The notes: generated from the sequence alone by a model not told the origin. A stretch of 64,000 nt of DNA from Pseudorhodobacter antarcticus (GCF_900110135.1 NZ_FOCO01000006.1:62001-126000); one strand, 5' to 3'; counted from the stretch's first letter, positions 46,155 to 55,417 are shown. Numbers and translations are program-made.

Positions 46155-46592
46155 TCAACGACGCGGCCGGTCGCCACGGTCACCACGGTCGGGGCGGTCG
46201 CCACGATCCGGGCGGTCGCCACGGTCTGGACGGTCACCACGATCGGGGCGGTCGCCACGTTCACGGTCGTCGCGTTTTTGCATTTGGACGGAGGGGCCTT
46301 CCTCATGCGCGTCGACCTTGATGGTCAGGATGCGCATTACGTCATCGTGCAAGCGCATTAGGCGTTCCATTTCCTGGACTGCGGGCGCGGGTGCGTCCGA
46401 GCGCAGGAAGGCGTAGTGGCCTTTGCGGTTTTTGTTGATCTTATAGGCCATCGTTTTGACGCCCCAGTACTCATGCTCCACCACTTTTCCGCCATTGTCG
46501 GCGAGAACTGTGGAGAAGTGTTCAATGAGCCCTTCGGCTTGCGTGCTGGAAAGATCCTGACGCGCGATGATGACATGCTCGTATAGCGGCAT
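46155..46592 (-). CDS. rpsF: 30S ribosomal protein S6 with RGDRPD repeat tail
   Basis: A 145-residue S6. The normal domain ends near residue 110 ([22 protein letters not shown] and [28 protein letters not shown]). After it comes a low-complexity, Arg/Asp/Gly-rich tail with several RGDRPD units, coded by a 15-base tandem repeat. ATG 46592 is chosen for the canonical start; the upstream in-frame ATG adds MNGDS. A long inverted repeat lies in the leader. Confidence 0.95.
   Translation of the reverse strand: MPLYEHVIIARQDLSSTQAEGLIEHFSTVLADNGGKVVEHEYWGVKTMAYKINKNRKGHYAFLRSDAPAPAVQEMERLMRLHDDVMRILTIKVDAHEEGPSVQMQKRDDRERGDRPDRGDRPDRGDRPDRGDRPDRGDRGDRPRR
46163..46262 (-). repeat. Tandem 15-base repeats coding the S6 tail
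   Basis: About six degenerate copies of a G/C-rich unit related to CGGTCGCCACGATCCGGG occur in register with the reading frame and encode RGDRPD units. This is coding repeat, not a CRISPR array, as there are no spacers. Confidence 0.85.
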
Positions 46593-46640
46593 GCTGTCTC
46601 CGTTCATTTTACATGGTGCATTTCATAGGTCAGGGTCAAC

Positions 46641-46700
46641 ATCTTGCCGCGTCCCGACCACGAGAGGCTGCACCGGATCAAAGATATGATGCGGCAAGAT
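46641..46700 (-). promoter_or_regulatory. Inverted-repeat leader structure ahead of rpsF
   Basis: On the minus strand ATCTTGCCGC and GCGGCAAGAT form a perfect 10-bp stem enclosing 40 bases, ending 48 bases upstream of the S6 start. The loop contains GATCCGGTG. Leaders of rpsF operons in many bacteria bind the S6:S18 complex through a CCG element, so this may be a feedback site. Confidence 0.45.
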
Positions 46701-46747
46701 TGGGCGCGTATAGCGGGGGGGGGGCGGTGGCGCAAGGGGGATTGGGG

Positions 46748-47752
46748 TTAGGCGGGGGCGTGGATCGCCAGATCTTGCAGCGCATTTGCGGTGAGGGTGA
46801 GGGAGTGCAGGCGTTTTGCGTGGTTGTGAAAGATGCTGGTCACCATCAGTTCATCCGGTTGGTAGGTGGTGAGGATGCGCGCGAGGTCGCGGTGCAGTTT
46901 GTCCGGGCCGCCGTGGGCGGAGACAGACAGCATGTGGCGGACCTGTGCGAGAACTTGGGGCGGCACATGGGCCGCGATATCGGCCACGGGGGCCGGGATT
47001 TGGCCGCGTTTGCCGGTAACGACATTGGCAAAGGATTGGAGTTGCGAGGAGCGCAGGTAATCCGCCTCATCATCGGTATCTGCCGCAATCACGGAGGCTG
47101 CGATGATGGCGTAGGGTTTTGCCAGATAGCGCGAGGGGCGAAAGGTGGTGCGGTAGGTGTGCAGTGCCTGAGCCAGCAGTTGCGGGGCGAAATGGGAGGC
47201 AAAAGCATAGGGCAGGCCCATATAGGCCGCAAACTGTGCGCCAAAAAGGCTGGAGCCGAGGATCCACACCGGCACATTGCTGCCGGCGCCCGGAAAGGCG
47301 TTGACGCCCGTGGGGGGCGGGGTGTCCCCGAGATAGCCAAGAAGTTCGGCCACATCATTGGGAAAGGTGTCGGCGCTGTCCATGTGGCGGCGCAGGGCCT
47401 GTGCTGTGTGCCCATCGGTGCCCGGCGCACGGCCAAGGCCGAGGTCGATGCGGTCGCCGTACAGGGCTTGCAGCGTGCCGAATTGTTCGGCGATCATCAA
47501 AGGGGCGTGGTTTGACAGCATGATGCCGCCCGACCCGATGCGCATGGTGGAGGTGGCACCTGCGACATGGCCGATCAGCACGGCGGTGGCGGCGCTGGCG
47601 ATGCCGGGCATGTTGTGATGTTCGGCCAGCCAGTAGCGGTGAAATCCCATTTTTTCGGCGTGTTGCGCCAAGCTGCGCGCATTGGCGAGGGCTTGGGTGA
47701 TGGTATCGCCTTGGGCCACGGGGGCAAGGTCGAGGAGGGAATAGTGCTGCAT
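46748..47752 (-). CDS. LLM class flavin-dependent oxidoreductase
   Basis: A 334-residue luciferase-like monooxygenase. Typical patterns are [62 protein letters not shown] and [42 protein letters not shown], as in the YhbW/MsnO8-like subgroup. It uses FMN; substrate unknown. ATG 47752 has GGAGAC upstream. Confidence 0.9.
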   Translation of the reverse strand: MQHYSLLDLAPVAQGDTITQALANARSLAQHAEKMGFHRYWLAEHHNMPGIASAATAVLIGHVAGATSTMRIGSGGIMLSNHAPLMIAEQFGTLQALYGDRIDLGLGRAPGTDGHTAQALRRHMDSADTFPNDVAELLGYLGDTPPPTGVNAFPGAGSNVPVWILGSSLFGAQFAAYMGLPYAFASHFAPQLLAQALHTYRTTFRPSRYLAKPYAIIAASVIAADTDDEADYLRSSQLQSFANVVTGKRGQIPAPVADIAAHVPPQVLAQVRHMLSVSAHGGPDKLHRDLARILTTYQPDELMVTSIFHNHAKRLHSLTLTANALQDLAIHAPA

Positions 47753-47811
47753 GTGCTGTCTCCGCTTCAACTTCCTACATAGGAAGGGCGCGGGCGGGGG
47801 GCAATGGGGTG

Positions 47812-48657
47812 TTATTTTGCCAAGCGCAGCAGAGCCACGCCGATGAGGGTGATGGCGGTCGATGCAATTTTGGCAGCGTCGAGTTTTTCCTTGAGGAACA
47901 CCACGCCGATCAAGAGGGCAAAGATGATCGAGGTTTCGCGCAAGGCGGTGACCAGCGCGATGGGGCTTTGGGTGAAGGCCCAGATCACGAGACCGTAGGC
48001 GGCATAGCTGGCGGCACCGCCGATCAAGAACACGCGTTTGCCACGGGTGGCGAGGGCGCGGAACTGATGCGGGGCGGTGGCGGCCACGAACAAGGCCATC
48101 AGCACCGCATTGCCCATTGCAAGCCAGCCGTAAAACGCGATGGGCGAGCCTGCGATGCGCGCGCCTGTGCCATCAACCAGCGAATAGGCCGCGATAAAGC
48201 AGCCTGTGATCAGCGCCAGTTTGGCCGCCTGTGGGTTGCGCTGGCCGTTTTGTTTGCGCACCAAAGCCATGGACAAGATGCCAAGGCCGATGGTGGCCAC
48301 GGCGGTGATTTCCATTGGTGCAAGGGTGACGCCCAAAAACGCCACAGACACGGCGGCGACGATCATGGGGGCGGAACCGCGCGCGAGGGGGTAAACTTGG
48401 GTCAGATCGCCCGCGTTATAAGCGCGGATCAAAAAGATTTGATAGCCGAAATGCAGCGTCATTCCGGCGGCGATATAGGGCAAGCTGGCCGGGGCGGGGG
48501 CGGGGAAAATCGAAATGGTGATCACGGCCAAGGGCACATGACCCAAGACCACCGCAATCATATTGAGTTGTTTGTCATGCGCCCCTTTGACCATCGCGTT
48601 CCAACTGGCGTGCAGCAGGGCCGCGGTGAGGACAGCGCAAAAGACCAGAAAGCTCAT
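47812..48657 (-). CDS. DMT-superfamily transporter, EamA type, second
   Basis: A 281-residue membrane protein with about ten helices and two EamA repeats. Each half ends in a helix rich in Ile/Leu ([31 protein letters not shown] at the C-terminus is diagnostic). The ATG at 48657 is preferred, since upstream readings are Pro/Arg-rich shadow. Substrate unknown. Confidence 0.88.
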   Translation of the reverse strand: MSFLVFCAVLTAALLHASWNAMVKGAHDKQLNMIAVVLGHVPLAVITISIFPAPAPASLPYIAAGMTLHFGYQIFLIRAYNAGDLTQVYPLARGSAPMIVAAVSVAFLGVTLAPMEITAVATIGLGILSMALVRKQNGQRNPQAAKLALITGCFIAAYSLVDGTGARIAGSPIAFYGWLAMGNAVLMALFVAATAPHQFRALATRGKRVFLIGGAASYAAYGLVIWAFTQSPIALVTALRETSIIFALLIGVVFLKEKLDAAKIASTAITLIGVALLRLAK

Positions 48658-48805
48658 GTTTTGCCTTTGTGTGGGCTGCCTTTTGGGGGCTTTGGGTCGG
48701 TGCAGCATCCTTTGCGGGGGGCGCTGTTGCAAGGGGGAAAGCGTTTGGCGCGCGCGGGGCGGGAGGTGAGGTGCCGGAGAGGGCCGCACGGTGGTTGGGC
48801 GCGGG

Positions 48806-49933
48806 TTAGAGCGCGGCGGCGTGCTGCAATAGGGTGGTTTCGGCGCGGTTAAGGCAAAGGCGGGCGGTTTGGGCGAAATTATGCGCGGTTTTGGCGGCGA
48901 GTTCGGGGAAAAGATGCAGCACCTCGGCCCTTGCGGCGCGGTCCATCGCGGCAAGGGCGGCCGCGCCGGGAAACAAACTTTCCGATGGGGCGTTGTTGGC
49001 ATAGACGACTTGGTGGCGGTCAAACAGCAAGTGAATGTAGGTGACCTGCCCGCCTAGCACGCGGCGCACGCCGTTTTGGCCAAGCAGGTGTTTGGCGGCG
49101 ACAAACACCTCGGTCGTGCCGAAATAAAGGTCGTTGGAGGCGGCGGTGATCAGCATGCGGTGGTTGGGCGAGACGCGCAGGGGCGCGGTATTGTCCAAGA
49201 CGCCTGCCGCGATTTCAATCGGGGCAAGGGCGTTGCGGGCCGCCACGTTGCGGGTGCCAATCCATGCCAGCGGTTGGGGGCCATTGTCGCGCGTGGTGAT
49301 CAGATCACCCGGGCGCAGGGTTTGCACATCGCGGGCCCCGTGAGGGGGGGCGATTTGGGTGCCGGGGGTATAGCAGATCACCAGATTTCTATAGGTGGTT
49401 TGGCCGACGAAATTGCCCGCAGGCAAGGTGATGTTGTCGCCGATATTCACTGGGGTGGTGAAGGATGGGATGGTGAAGGATGGGATGGTGAAGGAATTGT
49501 AATATTCGCCGTTCTGGCCGCCGGGCGCAGAGGGGTTTGTGCCTGCATAGATGCGCAGCAAATAGGCGGTGCCCACCTGGCCCGTGGTGTTGTTGGTCAG
49601 GGTGTAGCGGTAGACCGATTGCGCAACCAAGCCCGCGCCGTAGATGCCATCAAATGGTTGGTCGAGGATTTGATGACTGGCGTCGACGGTTTGGCCGCTG
49701 CCCAAAGCTTCGTCATCAAAGATCGGGTCATCGTCGAGGATATTCATCACGGCGGGCGTGCCGCTGACCGTAAACGTGCTTGGCGCGATCGAAAAGGGCT
49801 GGCGGCCCAGATCGGAGTTGGAAAACGCGAGGAAGCGGTAGACGGGCGTGATGTGTGCTTTTTGGTTGTGACGGGTGGGGTGGCGCGGGATTTGAGGCAA
49901 AATTGGTTCTGTATCGACGATAATACGGGTCAA
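48806..49933 (-). CDS. Hint domain-containing protein, long form
   Basis: A 375-residue protein. The N-terminal half has YRYTLTNNTTGQVGTAYLLRIYAGTNPS and a short repeat FTIPSFTIPSFT; the C-terminal half is a Hint_2 domain starting CYTPGTQIAPPHGARDVQTLRPGDLITTRD and including APLRVSPNHRML. No signal peptide is visible, so type I secretion is possible, as for similar Rhodobacteraceae proteins. The start at 49933 is uncertain. It diverges from fabD. Confidence 0.78.
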   Translation of the reverse strand: MTRIIVDTEPILPQIPRHPTRHNQKAHITPVYRFLAFSNSDLGRQPFSIAPSTFTVSGTPAVMNILDDDPIFDDEALGSGQTVDASHQILDQPFDGIYGAGLVAQSVYRYTLTNNTTGQVGTAYLLRIYAGTNPSAPGGQNGEYYNSFTIPSFTIPSFTTPVNIGDNITLPAGNFVGQTTYRNLVICYTPGTQIAPPHGARDVQTLRPGDLITTRDNGPQPLAWIGTRNVAARNALAPIEIAAGVLDNTAPLRVSPNHRMLITAASNDLYFGTTEVFVAAKHLLGQNGVRRVLGGQVTYIHLLFDRHQVVYANNAPSESLFPGAAALAAMDRAARAEVLHLFPELAAKTAHNFAQTARLCLNRAETTLLQHAAAL

Positions 49934-50054
49934 ATTTACCGATTTTTTGCGGGGAATGTGGCAATGGCGGGGTGATTGTGGGGTGGGGGTGCGGGAAAAG
50001 TTTGCGGTGCCTTGGGGGCTGGGCTATGGGTTTGGCAGCAGATTTGGAGGCCAT

Positions 50055-50987
50055 ATGAGCAGAGCATTTGTATTTCCGGGGCAAGGGTCGCAGGCGATTG
50101 GCATGGGCCGCGCGTTGGCCGAAGCCTATGCGCCCGCCCGCGCGGTGTTTGAGGCGGTGGACGCGGCGCTGGGCGAGGATTTGTCGGGGTTGATCTGGGC
50201 GGGCGATATTGAGGCGCTGACGCTGACGCAAAACGCCCAGCCCGCGATTATGGCGACATCTATGGCGGCGCTGGCAGCACTGGAGGCCGAGGGCTTGGGG
50301 TTGGAGCATGTGGCCTTTGTGGCGGGGCACAGTTTGGGCGAATATTCGGCGCTGTGTGCGGTGGGGGCGATTGATTTGGCCGACACGGCGCGGTTGCTGC
50401 GGGTGCGGGGCCAAGCGATGCAGGCGGCGGTGCCGGTGGGTGTGGGGGCCATGGCTGCCGTGTTGGGGTTGGAGTATGATGCTGTGGTCGCGCTGGCGGC
50501 GGAGGCGGCAGGCAGCGAGGTGTGTCAGGTGGCCAATGACAATGACCCGGCCCAAGTGGTGATTTCGGGGCATTTGGCAGCGGTGGAGCGGGCCTGTGTT
50601 TTGGCCAAAGAGCGCGGGGCCAAGCGGGCGTTGATGTTGCCAGTGTCTGCACCGTTTCATTGTGCGTTGATGGGGCCTGCAGGGCAGGTGATGGCTGCGG
50701 CGTTGGAGGGTGTGGAGGTACGCGCGCCGCGGGTGCCTGTGGTGAGCAATGTGCGGGCGCAGGCGGTGGTGGATGCCGCGGACATTCGCGGGTTGTTGGT
50801 GGCGCAGGTGACGGGTGAAGTGCGCTGGCGCGCATCGGTGCAATGGATGGCGCAGGCCGGGGTTGATGAGTTCTGGGAAATTGGCGCGGGCAAAGCCTTG
50901 TCCGGGATGATTAAGCGGATTGAGAAAGAGACGGTGCAACGCAATGTGGGTGTGCCGGATGATATTTTGGGGTTGAAGCTGGTTTGA
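50055..50987 (+). CDS. fabD: Malonyl-CoA:ACP transacylase FabD
   Basis: A 310-residue transacylase loading malonate onto ACP to start fatty acid elongation. Nucleophile Ser93 is in GHSLGEYSALC, with FPGQGSQAIGMG at the N-terminus and SAPFHCALM carrying the catalytic His. TTTGGAGG precedes ATG 50055. A repeat hairpin separates it from fabG. Confidence 0.95.
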   Translation: MSRAFVFPGQGSQAIGMGRALAEAYAPARAVFEAVDAALGEDLSGLIWAGDIEALTLTQNAQPAIMATSMAALAALEAEGLGLEHVAFVAGHSLGEYSALCAVGAIDLADTARLLRVRGQAMQAAVPVGVGAMAAVLGLEYDAVVALAAEAAGSEVCQVANDNDPAQVVISGHLAAVERACVLAKERGAKRALMLPVSAPFHCALMGPAGQVMAAALEGVEVRAPRVPVVSNVRAQAVVDAADIRGLLVAQVTGEVRWRASVQWMAQAGVDEFWEIGAGKALSGMIKRIEKETVQRNVGVPDDILGLKLV

Positions 50988-50997
50988 ATTGCAAGCG

Positions 50998-51051
50998 CCG
51001 GGGGGCTTCGCCGCCCCCCGGACCCCCCGCAGGTATTTTTACCAATGCGAA
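50998..51051 (+). repeat. Dispersed hairpin-plus-box repeat, copy E
   Basis: CCGGGGGG / CCCCCCGG perfect stem (50998-51021), then ACCCCCCGC and AGGTATTTTTACCAATGCGA. Nearly identical to copy A apart from the last third of the box. It fills the gap between fabD and fabG. Confidence 0.75.
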
Positions 51052-51094
51052 TGGGGGGAGGGGCTGTTGGGGCGGTATAGGTTATGGAGTTGTT

Positions 51095-51832
51095 ATGTTT
51101 GATATGACGGGGCGGAATGTGTTGGTTACGGGTGCGTCTGGTGGCATTGGCGGCGAGATTGCGCGGGTGTTGCATGGGGCGGGGGCTGTGGTGGCGCTGT
51201 CTGGGACGCGGGAGGGGCCGCTGGTTGCGCTGGCGGCGGAATTGGGGGAGCGCGCGCATGTGTTGACTTGCGATTTGTCGGACGCGGCATCGGTGGAGGC
51301 GTTGCCGAAGGCCGCGATTGCCGCGATGGGGTCGGTGGATGTGTTGGTGAACAACGCAGGCATTACGCGGGACAATTTGTTCATGCGCATGTCGGATGAG
51401 GAATGGGCGTCTGTTTTGGATGTGAACTTGACTTCGACTTTTCGGTTGTGCCGGGGGGTTTTGCGCGGGATGATGAAAGCGCGCTGGGGGCGGATTGTGA
51501 ATATTTCGTCTATTGTTGGCGCGACGGGCAATCCGGGGCAAGCGAACTATGCGGCGAGTAAGGCGGGGATGGTGGGGATGTCGAAATCCCTTGCCTATGA
51601 GGTGGCGAGCCGGGGGATTACGGTGAATTGCGTGGCACCGGGGTTTATTGCCACTGCGATGACCGAGAAGTTGACCGACGACCAGAAGGGCAAGATTTTG
51701 ACGCAGATCCCGGCGGCGCGGATGGGCGAGCCGCGTGATATTGCGGCGGCTTGTTTGTATTTGGCCAGTGCCGAGGGTGGATATGTGACCGGGGCCACGC
51801 TGCATGTGAATGGCGGTATGGCGATGCTGTGA
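51095..51832 (+). CDS. fabG: 3-oxoacyl-ACP reductase FabG
   Basis: A 245-residue short-chain dehydrogenase reducing 3-oxoacyl-ACP with NADPH. The nucleotide motif TGASGGIG is at residues 12-19, NNAG is present, and the catalytic Ser/Tyr152/Lys set lies in NISSIVGATGNPGQANYAASKAG. ATG 51095 has ATGGAGTTGTT upstream. Confidence 0.95.
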   Translation: MFDMTGRNVLVTGASGGIGGEIARVLHGAGAVVALSGTREGPLVALAAELGERAHVLTCDLSDAASVEALPKAAIAAMGSVDVLVNNAGITRDNLFMRMSDEEWASVLDVNLTSTFRLCRGVLRGMMKARWGRIVNISSIVGATGNPGQANYAASKAGMVGMSKSLAYEVASRGITVNCVAPGFIATAMTEKLTDDQKGKILTQIPAARMGEPRDIAAACLYLASAEGGYVTGATLHVNGGMAML

Positions 51833-51910
51833 CGCGTTGGGTGCGGGTTTTGGGCTGCCGCCTTTGCGGGGTGCCGGTGTTGGCCCTGTCCCTTGCGCCA
51901 TGAATAGCGT

Positions 51911-51938
51911 TTGCCAATGGCACGGACTGTGTTATAGG
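51911..51938 (+). promoter_or_regulatory. Candidate sigma-70 promoter of acpP
   Basis: TTGCCA (51911-51916), a 16-base spacer and TATAGG (51933-51938) lie in the 231-base gap between fabG and acpP, suggesting separate transcription of the abundant carrier protein. Confidence 0.5.
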
Positions 51939-52063
51939 CGGCGCTGACACGGCCGGAGGGTTTTGCGACGCTTCGGTTTCCCGGTGTTTTCGGGGTGAGC
52001 CGCTCAACAGAGCAAGAGACAAAAGATCGGGATTTTAGGCCCGCCACTGCATGAGGAATTACC

Positions 52064-52297
52064 ATGAGCGACATCGCTGACCGCGTGAAGAAGATCGTCG
52101 TCGAGCATCTGGGCGTTGAAGAGAACAAGGTTGTTGAAAACGCCTCGTTCATCGACGATCTGGGGGCGGACAGCCTTGATACCGTTGAGTTGGTCATGGC
52201 GTTTGAAGAAGAGTTTGGGATTGAGATTCCGGATGACGCTGCAGAAACCATCCAGACCTTTGGCGATGCGGTGAAGTTTATTACCTCCGCTGCTTGA
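52064..52297 (+). CDS. acpP: Acyl carrier protein
   Basis: A 77-residue ACP with the phosphopantetheine site Ser37 in [12 protein letters not shown] and the typical start [19 protein letters not shown]. It carries acyl chains during fatty acid synthesis. TGAGGAATTACC lies before the ATG. A strong terminator follows. Confidence 0.97.
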   Translation: MSDIADRVKKIVVEHLGVEENKVVENASFIDDLGADSLDTVELVMAFEEEFGIEIPDDAAETIQTFGDAVKFITSAA

Positions 52298-52322
52298 ACG
52301 GGTCACCGTTTGACATTTGAAA

Positions 52323-52348
52323 GGGCGTCCCGGTTGGGGCGCCTTTTT
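52323..52348 (+). terminator. Rho-independent terminator after acpP
   Basis: GGGCGTCCC and GGGGCGCCT form a nine-pair stem with wobbles, followed by a run of five T residues. Confidence 0.88.
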
Positions 52349-52462
52349 GCTGTTTAGTGCATTGGTGCGGGGCGATTGTTGCGCCGGGCCGCGCTGGCGT
52401 GTATCACGATTTCAAATGGGAGCCTGTGGGCGGATGCGCCGGGCAGCGAGAAGGATTTTGCG

Positions 52463-53725
52463 ATGCGTCGAGTGGTTGTGACGGGCTTGGGGATGGTGAC
52501 ACCGCTGGCCTGCGGGGTTGAGGAAACTTGGGCGCGGCTGATTGCGGGGCAATCGGGGGCGGGGCCGATCACGCGGTTTGATGCCAGCGGTGTGGTGACG
52601 CAATATGCTTGTGAAATCCCTTTGGGCGATGGTTCTGACGGCACGTTTAACCCTGATGATTGGATGGAGCCGAAGGACCGCCGCAAGGTGGATGACTTTA
52701 TCCTGTATGGCATGGCGGCGGCGGTGCAGGCGGTGCGCGATTCGGGGTGGGTGGCTGTTTCGGATGAGGACAAGCACCGCACGGGCGTGATGATTGGGTC
52801 CGGCATTGGCGGATTGTCGTCGATCGCGGAAACGGCTGTGTTGATCAAGGAGCGTGGGGCCAAGCGGGTGTCGCCGTTTTTCATTCCCAGCGCGTTGATC
52901 AATTTGGTGTCAGGGCAAGTGTCGATCCGGTTTGGGTTCAAGGGGCCGAACCATGCGGTGGTCACGGCCTGTTCGACGGGCGCGCATGCGATTGGCGATG
53001 CCGCGCGGATGATTGCGTTTGATGATGCCGATGTGATGATTGCGGGCGGGGCGGAAAGCCCAATTTCCGAGATTGGGATTGCGGGGTTTAATGCCTGTAA
53101 GGCGCTATCCACAAAGCGGGCGGATGACCCGACCAAGGCCAGCCGCCCCTATGATGCGGACCGGGACGGGTTTGTGATGGGCGAAGGTGCCGGCGTTGTG
53201 GTGCTGGAAGAATATGAGCATGCGCGCGCCCGTGGGGCCAAGATTTATGCTGAGGTGTTGGGGTATGGCATGTCGGGCGATGCGTATCACATCACCGCGC
53301 CAGCCGAGGATGGTGATGGTGGGTATCGCAGCATGGCGATGGCGTTGAAACGCGCTGGGCTGGTGCCTGCCGATGTGGATTACATCAACGCGCATGGCAC
53401 CAGTACGATGGCCGATACCATTGAATTGGGCGCGGTGGAGCGCCTTATGGGTGATGCGGCGGCGGGGGTGACGATGAGTTCGACCAAATCCGCGATTGGG
53501 CATTTGCTGGGGGCGGCGGGCGCTGTGGAGGCGATTTTCTGTGTTTTGGCGCTGCGCGACCAGATTGCGCCGCCGACGATCAATTTGGACAATTTGGCGG
53601 TGGTGCCGAAGCTGGATTTGGCACCGAATGTGGCGCGCAAGCGCAAGATTGATGTGGCGCTGTCGAATTCCTTTGGGTTTGGTGGCACCAATGCGAGCCT
53701 TGTTATTGGCAAGGTGCGGCACTGA
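52463..53725 (+). CDS. fabF: 3-oxoacyl-ACP synthase II FabF
   Basis: A 420-residue condensing enzyme. The catalytic Cys170 is in VTACSTGAHAIGDA, with His in INAHGTST and His in AIGHLLGAAGA. ATG 52463 follows GAGAAGGATTTTGCG. The stop overlaps the mltG start (TGATG). Confidence 0.96.
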   Translation: MRRVVVTGLGMVTPLACGVEETWARLIAGQSGAGPITRFDASGVVTQYACEIPLGDGSDGTFNPDDWMEPKDRRKVDDFILYGMAAAVQAVRDSGWVAVSDEDKHRTGVMIGSGIGGLSSIAETAVLIKERGAKRVSPFFIPSALINLVSGQVSIRFGFKGPNHAVVTACSTGAHAIGDAARMIAFDDADVMIAGGAESPISEIGIAGFNACKALSTKRADDPTKASRPYDADRDGFVMGEGAGVVVLEEYEHARARGAKIYAEVLGYGMSGDAYHITAPAEDGDGGYRSMAMALKRAGLVPADVDYINAHGTSTMADTIELGAVERLMGDAAAGVTMSSTKSAIGHLLGAAGAVEAIFCVLALRDQIAPPTINLDNLAVVPKLDLAPNVARKRKIDVALSNSFGFGGTNASLVIGKVRH

Positions 53726-54903
53726 TGTGGCGGGCGATTGCATCCAACGCGCTGACGTTTTTCATCGTCGTGCTGGTCGTGATTTCGGGGCTGCTGGCCT
53801 GGGGGCGGGCGGAATATTCCGGGCCGGGGCCGTTGGTGGATGCGGCCTGTGTGAAGGTGGACCGGGGCGCGTCGCTGTCATCGGTGAGCCGGGTGTTGGA
53901 GACGAGTGGCGTGATTTCGGACGCGCGGGTGTTTCGCATTGGTGCGGATTATTCGGGCGCGGGCGCGGGCCTGAAATTTGGCAGCTATTTGGTGCCAGCG
54001 GGCGCGTCGATGGTGGATGTGCTGGGAATTATCACGGAAGGCGGGCAATCGACCTGCGGGCGTGAGGTGAATTTTCGGATTGGCGTGAATTCGGCAGATG
54101 TGATTTTGCGCGAATTGGATGCAGCGACGGGGCGGTATTTGGAGGTGGTCAAGTTTGACCCCGCCGTTGACGTGGCCCCGCAAACTTATCTGGATGCGGT
54201 GGCGGATGCGGATTTACGCTACCGCGTGACGTTGGCCGAAGGGGTGACATCGTGGCAGGTGGTAGACGTGCTGCGCCGCGCGGACTTTATGGACGGCGAG
54301 ATTGCGGCGGTGCCTGCCGAGGGCAGCCTTGCGCCCGACAGTTATGAGGTGACACGCGGGGGCGACCGGGCGGCGTTGATTGGCGCGATGGAAGAGCGGC
54401 AAGTGCGGGTGTTGGCGGAAGAATGGGCCGAGCGTGCGCCCGATTTGCCTTATGCCAGCCCCGAGGAGGCGCTGATTATGGCGTCGATCGTGGAGAAGGA
54501 AACCGGTATCGCCGAGGAGCGGCGGCAGGTGGCGAGCGTGTTTGTGAACCGTTTGCGCAAGGGGATGCGGTTGCAGACCGACCCCACGGTGATTTACGGC
54601 GTGACGAACGGCGAGGGCGTGTTGGGGCGGGGGTTGCGGCAATCGGAGCTGCGGCGCGAAACGCCGTATAACACCTATGTCATTCCGGCGCTGCCGCCCA
54701 CGCCGATTGCCAATCCGGGGCGGTTGAGCATTGAGGCCGCGTTGAACCCGGATGACACGCCATTCATTTTCTTTGTGGCGGATGGCACGGGGGGCCATGC
54801 CTTTGCGGTGACGTTGGAGGACCATAACGCTAATGTGGTTAAGTGGCGCGCGATTGAAGCGCAGCAGGGGCAAAATGCGGTGACAGGGGTGCAAGGGAAC
54901 TGA
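53725..54903 (+). CDS. mltG: Endolytic transglycosylase MltG
   Basis: A 392-residue YceG-like protein with one N-terminal membrane helix (LTFFIVVLVVISGLLAW) and a periplasmic lytic transglycosylase domain. The catalytic Glu lies in IVEKETGIAEERRQVASVFVNRL, followed by QTDPTVIYG and NTYVIPALPPTPIANPG. It probably ends nascent glycan strands. Translationally coupled to fabF. Confidence 0.93.
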   Translation: MWRAIASNALTFFIVVLVVISGLLAWGRAEYSGPGPLVDAACVKVDRGASLSSVSRVLETSGVISDARVFRIGADYSGAGAGLKFGSYLVPAGASMVDVLGIITEGGQSTCGREVNFRIGVNSADVILRELDAATGRYLEVVKFDPAVDVAPQTYLDAVADADLRYRVTLAEGVTSWQVVDVLRRADFMDGEIAAVPAEGSLAPDSYEVTRGGDRAALIGAMEERQVRVLAEEWAERAPDLPYASPEEALIMASIVEKETGIAEERRQVASVFVNRLRKGMRLQTDPTVIYGVTNGEGVLGRGLRQSELRRETPYNTYVIPALPPTPIANPGRLSIEAALNPDDTPFIFFVADGTGGHAFAVTLEDHNANVVKWRAIEAQQGQNAVTGVQGN

Positions 54904-54908
54904 ACCTG

Positions 54909-54924
54909 TTAAGGTTCGGTTAAC
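54909..54924 (+). promoter_or_regulatory. CtrA-type box TTAA-N7-TTAAC upstream of the GTA genes
   Basis: TTAA, seven bases and TTAAC match exactly the full CtrA recognition pattern of alphaproteobacteria. It lies 6 bases after the mltG stop, 40 bases upstream of a candidate -35 and 185 bases upstream of g1. CtrA is known to govern GTA production in Rhodobacter capsulatus. Occupancy here is inference. Confidence 0.6.
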
Positions 54925-54964
54925 GCAGCGCGCGGCTAAGCCGTTGGTTTTGTTTGGTTTTATC

Positions 54965-54993
54965 TTGACTTAGCGCGCGGTCGCGGGTATTGC
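54965..54993 (+). promoter_or_regulatory. Candidate promoter of the GTA cluster
   Basis: TTGACT (54965-54970), a 17-base spacer and TATTGC (54988-54993). The direct repeat AGCGCGCGG occurs at 54927 and 54972, the second inside the spacer, and might serve a dedicated activator. Confidence 0.45.
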
Positions 54994-55093
54994 TTTTGAC
55001 ATGCTAGAAGACGTGGGCAAGCGGCACGGGGGTGACCCCGGGGCCGCTTTTTCACATCTCTCGTGCGGGCAGCATGAGGCGGGCGCAGCACAA

Positions 55094-55417
55094 ATGACGA
55101 TGAATATCCAAATAGGGGACGCGCCGCTGGCAGAGTTGCTGGCGGCGGTGGACGAAATGTACCGCGATGCCGGGTTGGAACTGGCGCGCGCTGTGAAGGC
55201 CGCGAAAACCGGCACGCCCCAAGACGCGAAAGCGGCCTTGCAGGCGGTGCGCGATTTGAAGGCCGCGTTTCAATTGGCAATGGATGAAAGGACAAAACTT
55301 GACAAAATCCGCACAGATACAGCCGGGATCATTGGGGAAAGCATCCTTGACCTTGAGGCCGCGCGCGATGAAATCGGGGGCAGGTTGGCTCGCCTCCGCG
55401 ACGCCGGAGGGGGTTGA
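55094..55417 (+). CDS. GTA g1, small terminase-like protein
   Basis: A 107-residue, mostly helical protein at the start of the GTA cluster. Rhodobacter g1 was shown to be the small terminase of DNA packaging. The helical part LAELLAAVDEMYRDAGLELARAVKAAK and the C-terminal LDKIRTDTAGIIGESILDLEAARDEIGGRLARL fit. The ATG at 55094 is preferred over one at 55001, whose extra 31 residues lack homology. It overlaps g2. Confidence 0.8.
   Translation: MTMNIQIGDAPLAELLAAVDEMYRDAGLELARAVKAAKTGTPQDAKAALQAVRDLKAAFQLAMDERTKLDKIRTDTAGIIGESILDLEAARDEIGGRLARLRDAGGG

Noticed and set aside
46163-46262. Repeated units that look like a small CRISPR array
   Set aside because: The units are adjacent without spacers, in frame with S6 and translate to RGDRPD repeats; no cas genes are near.
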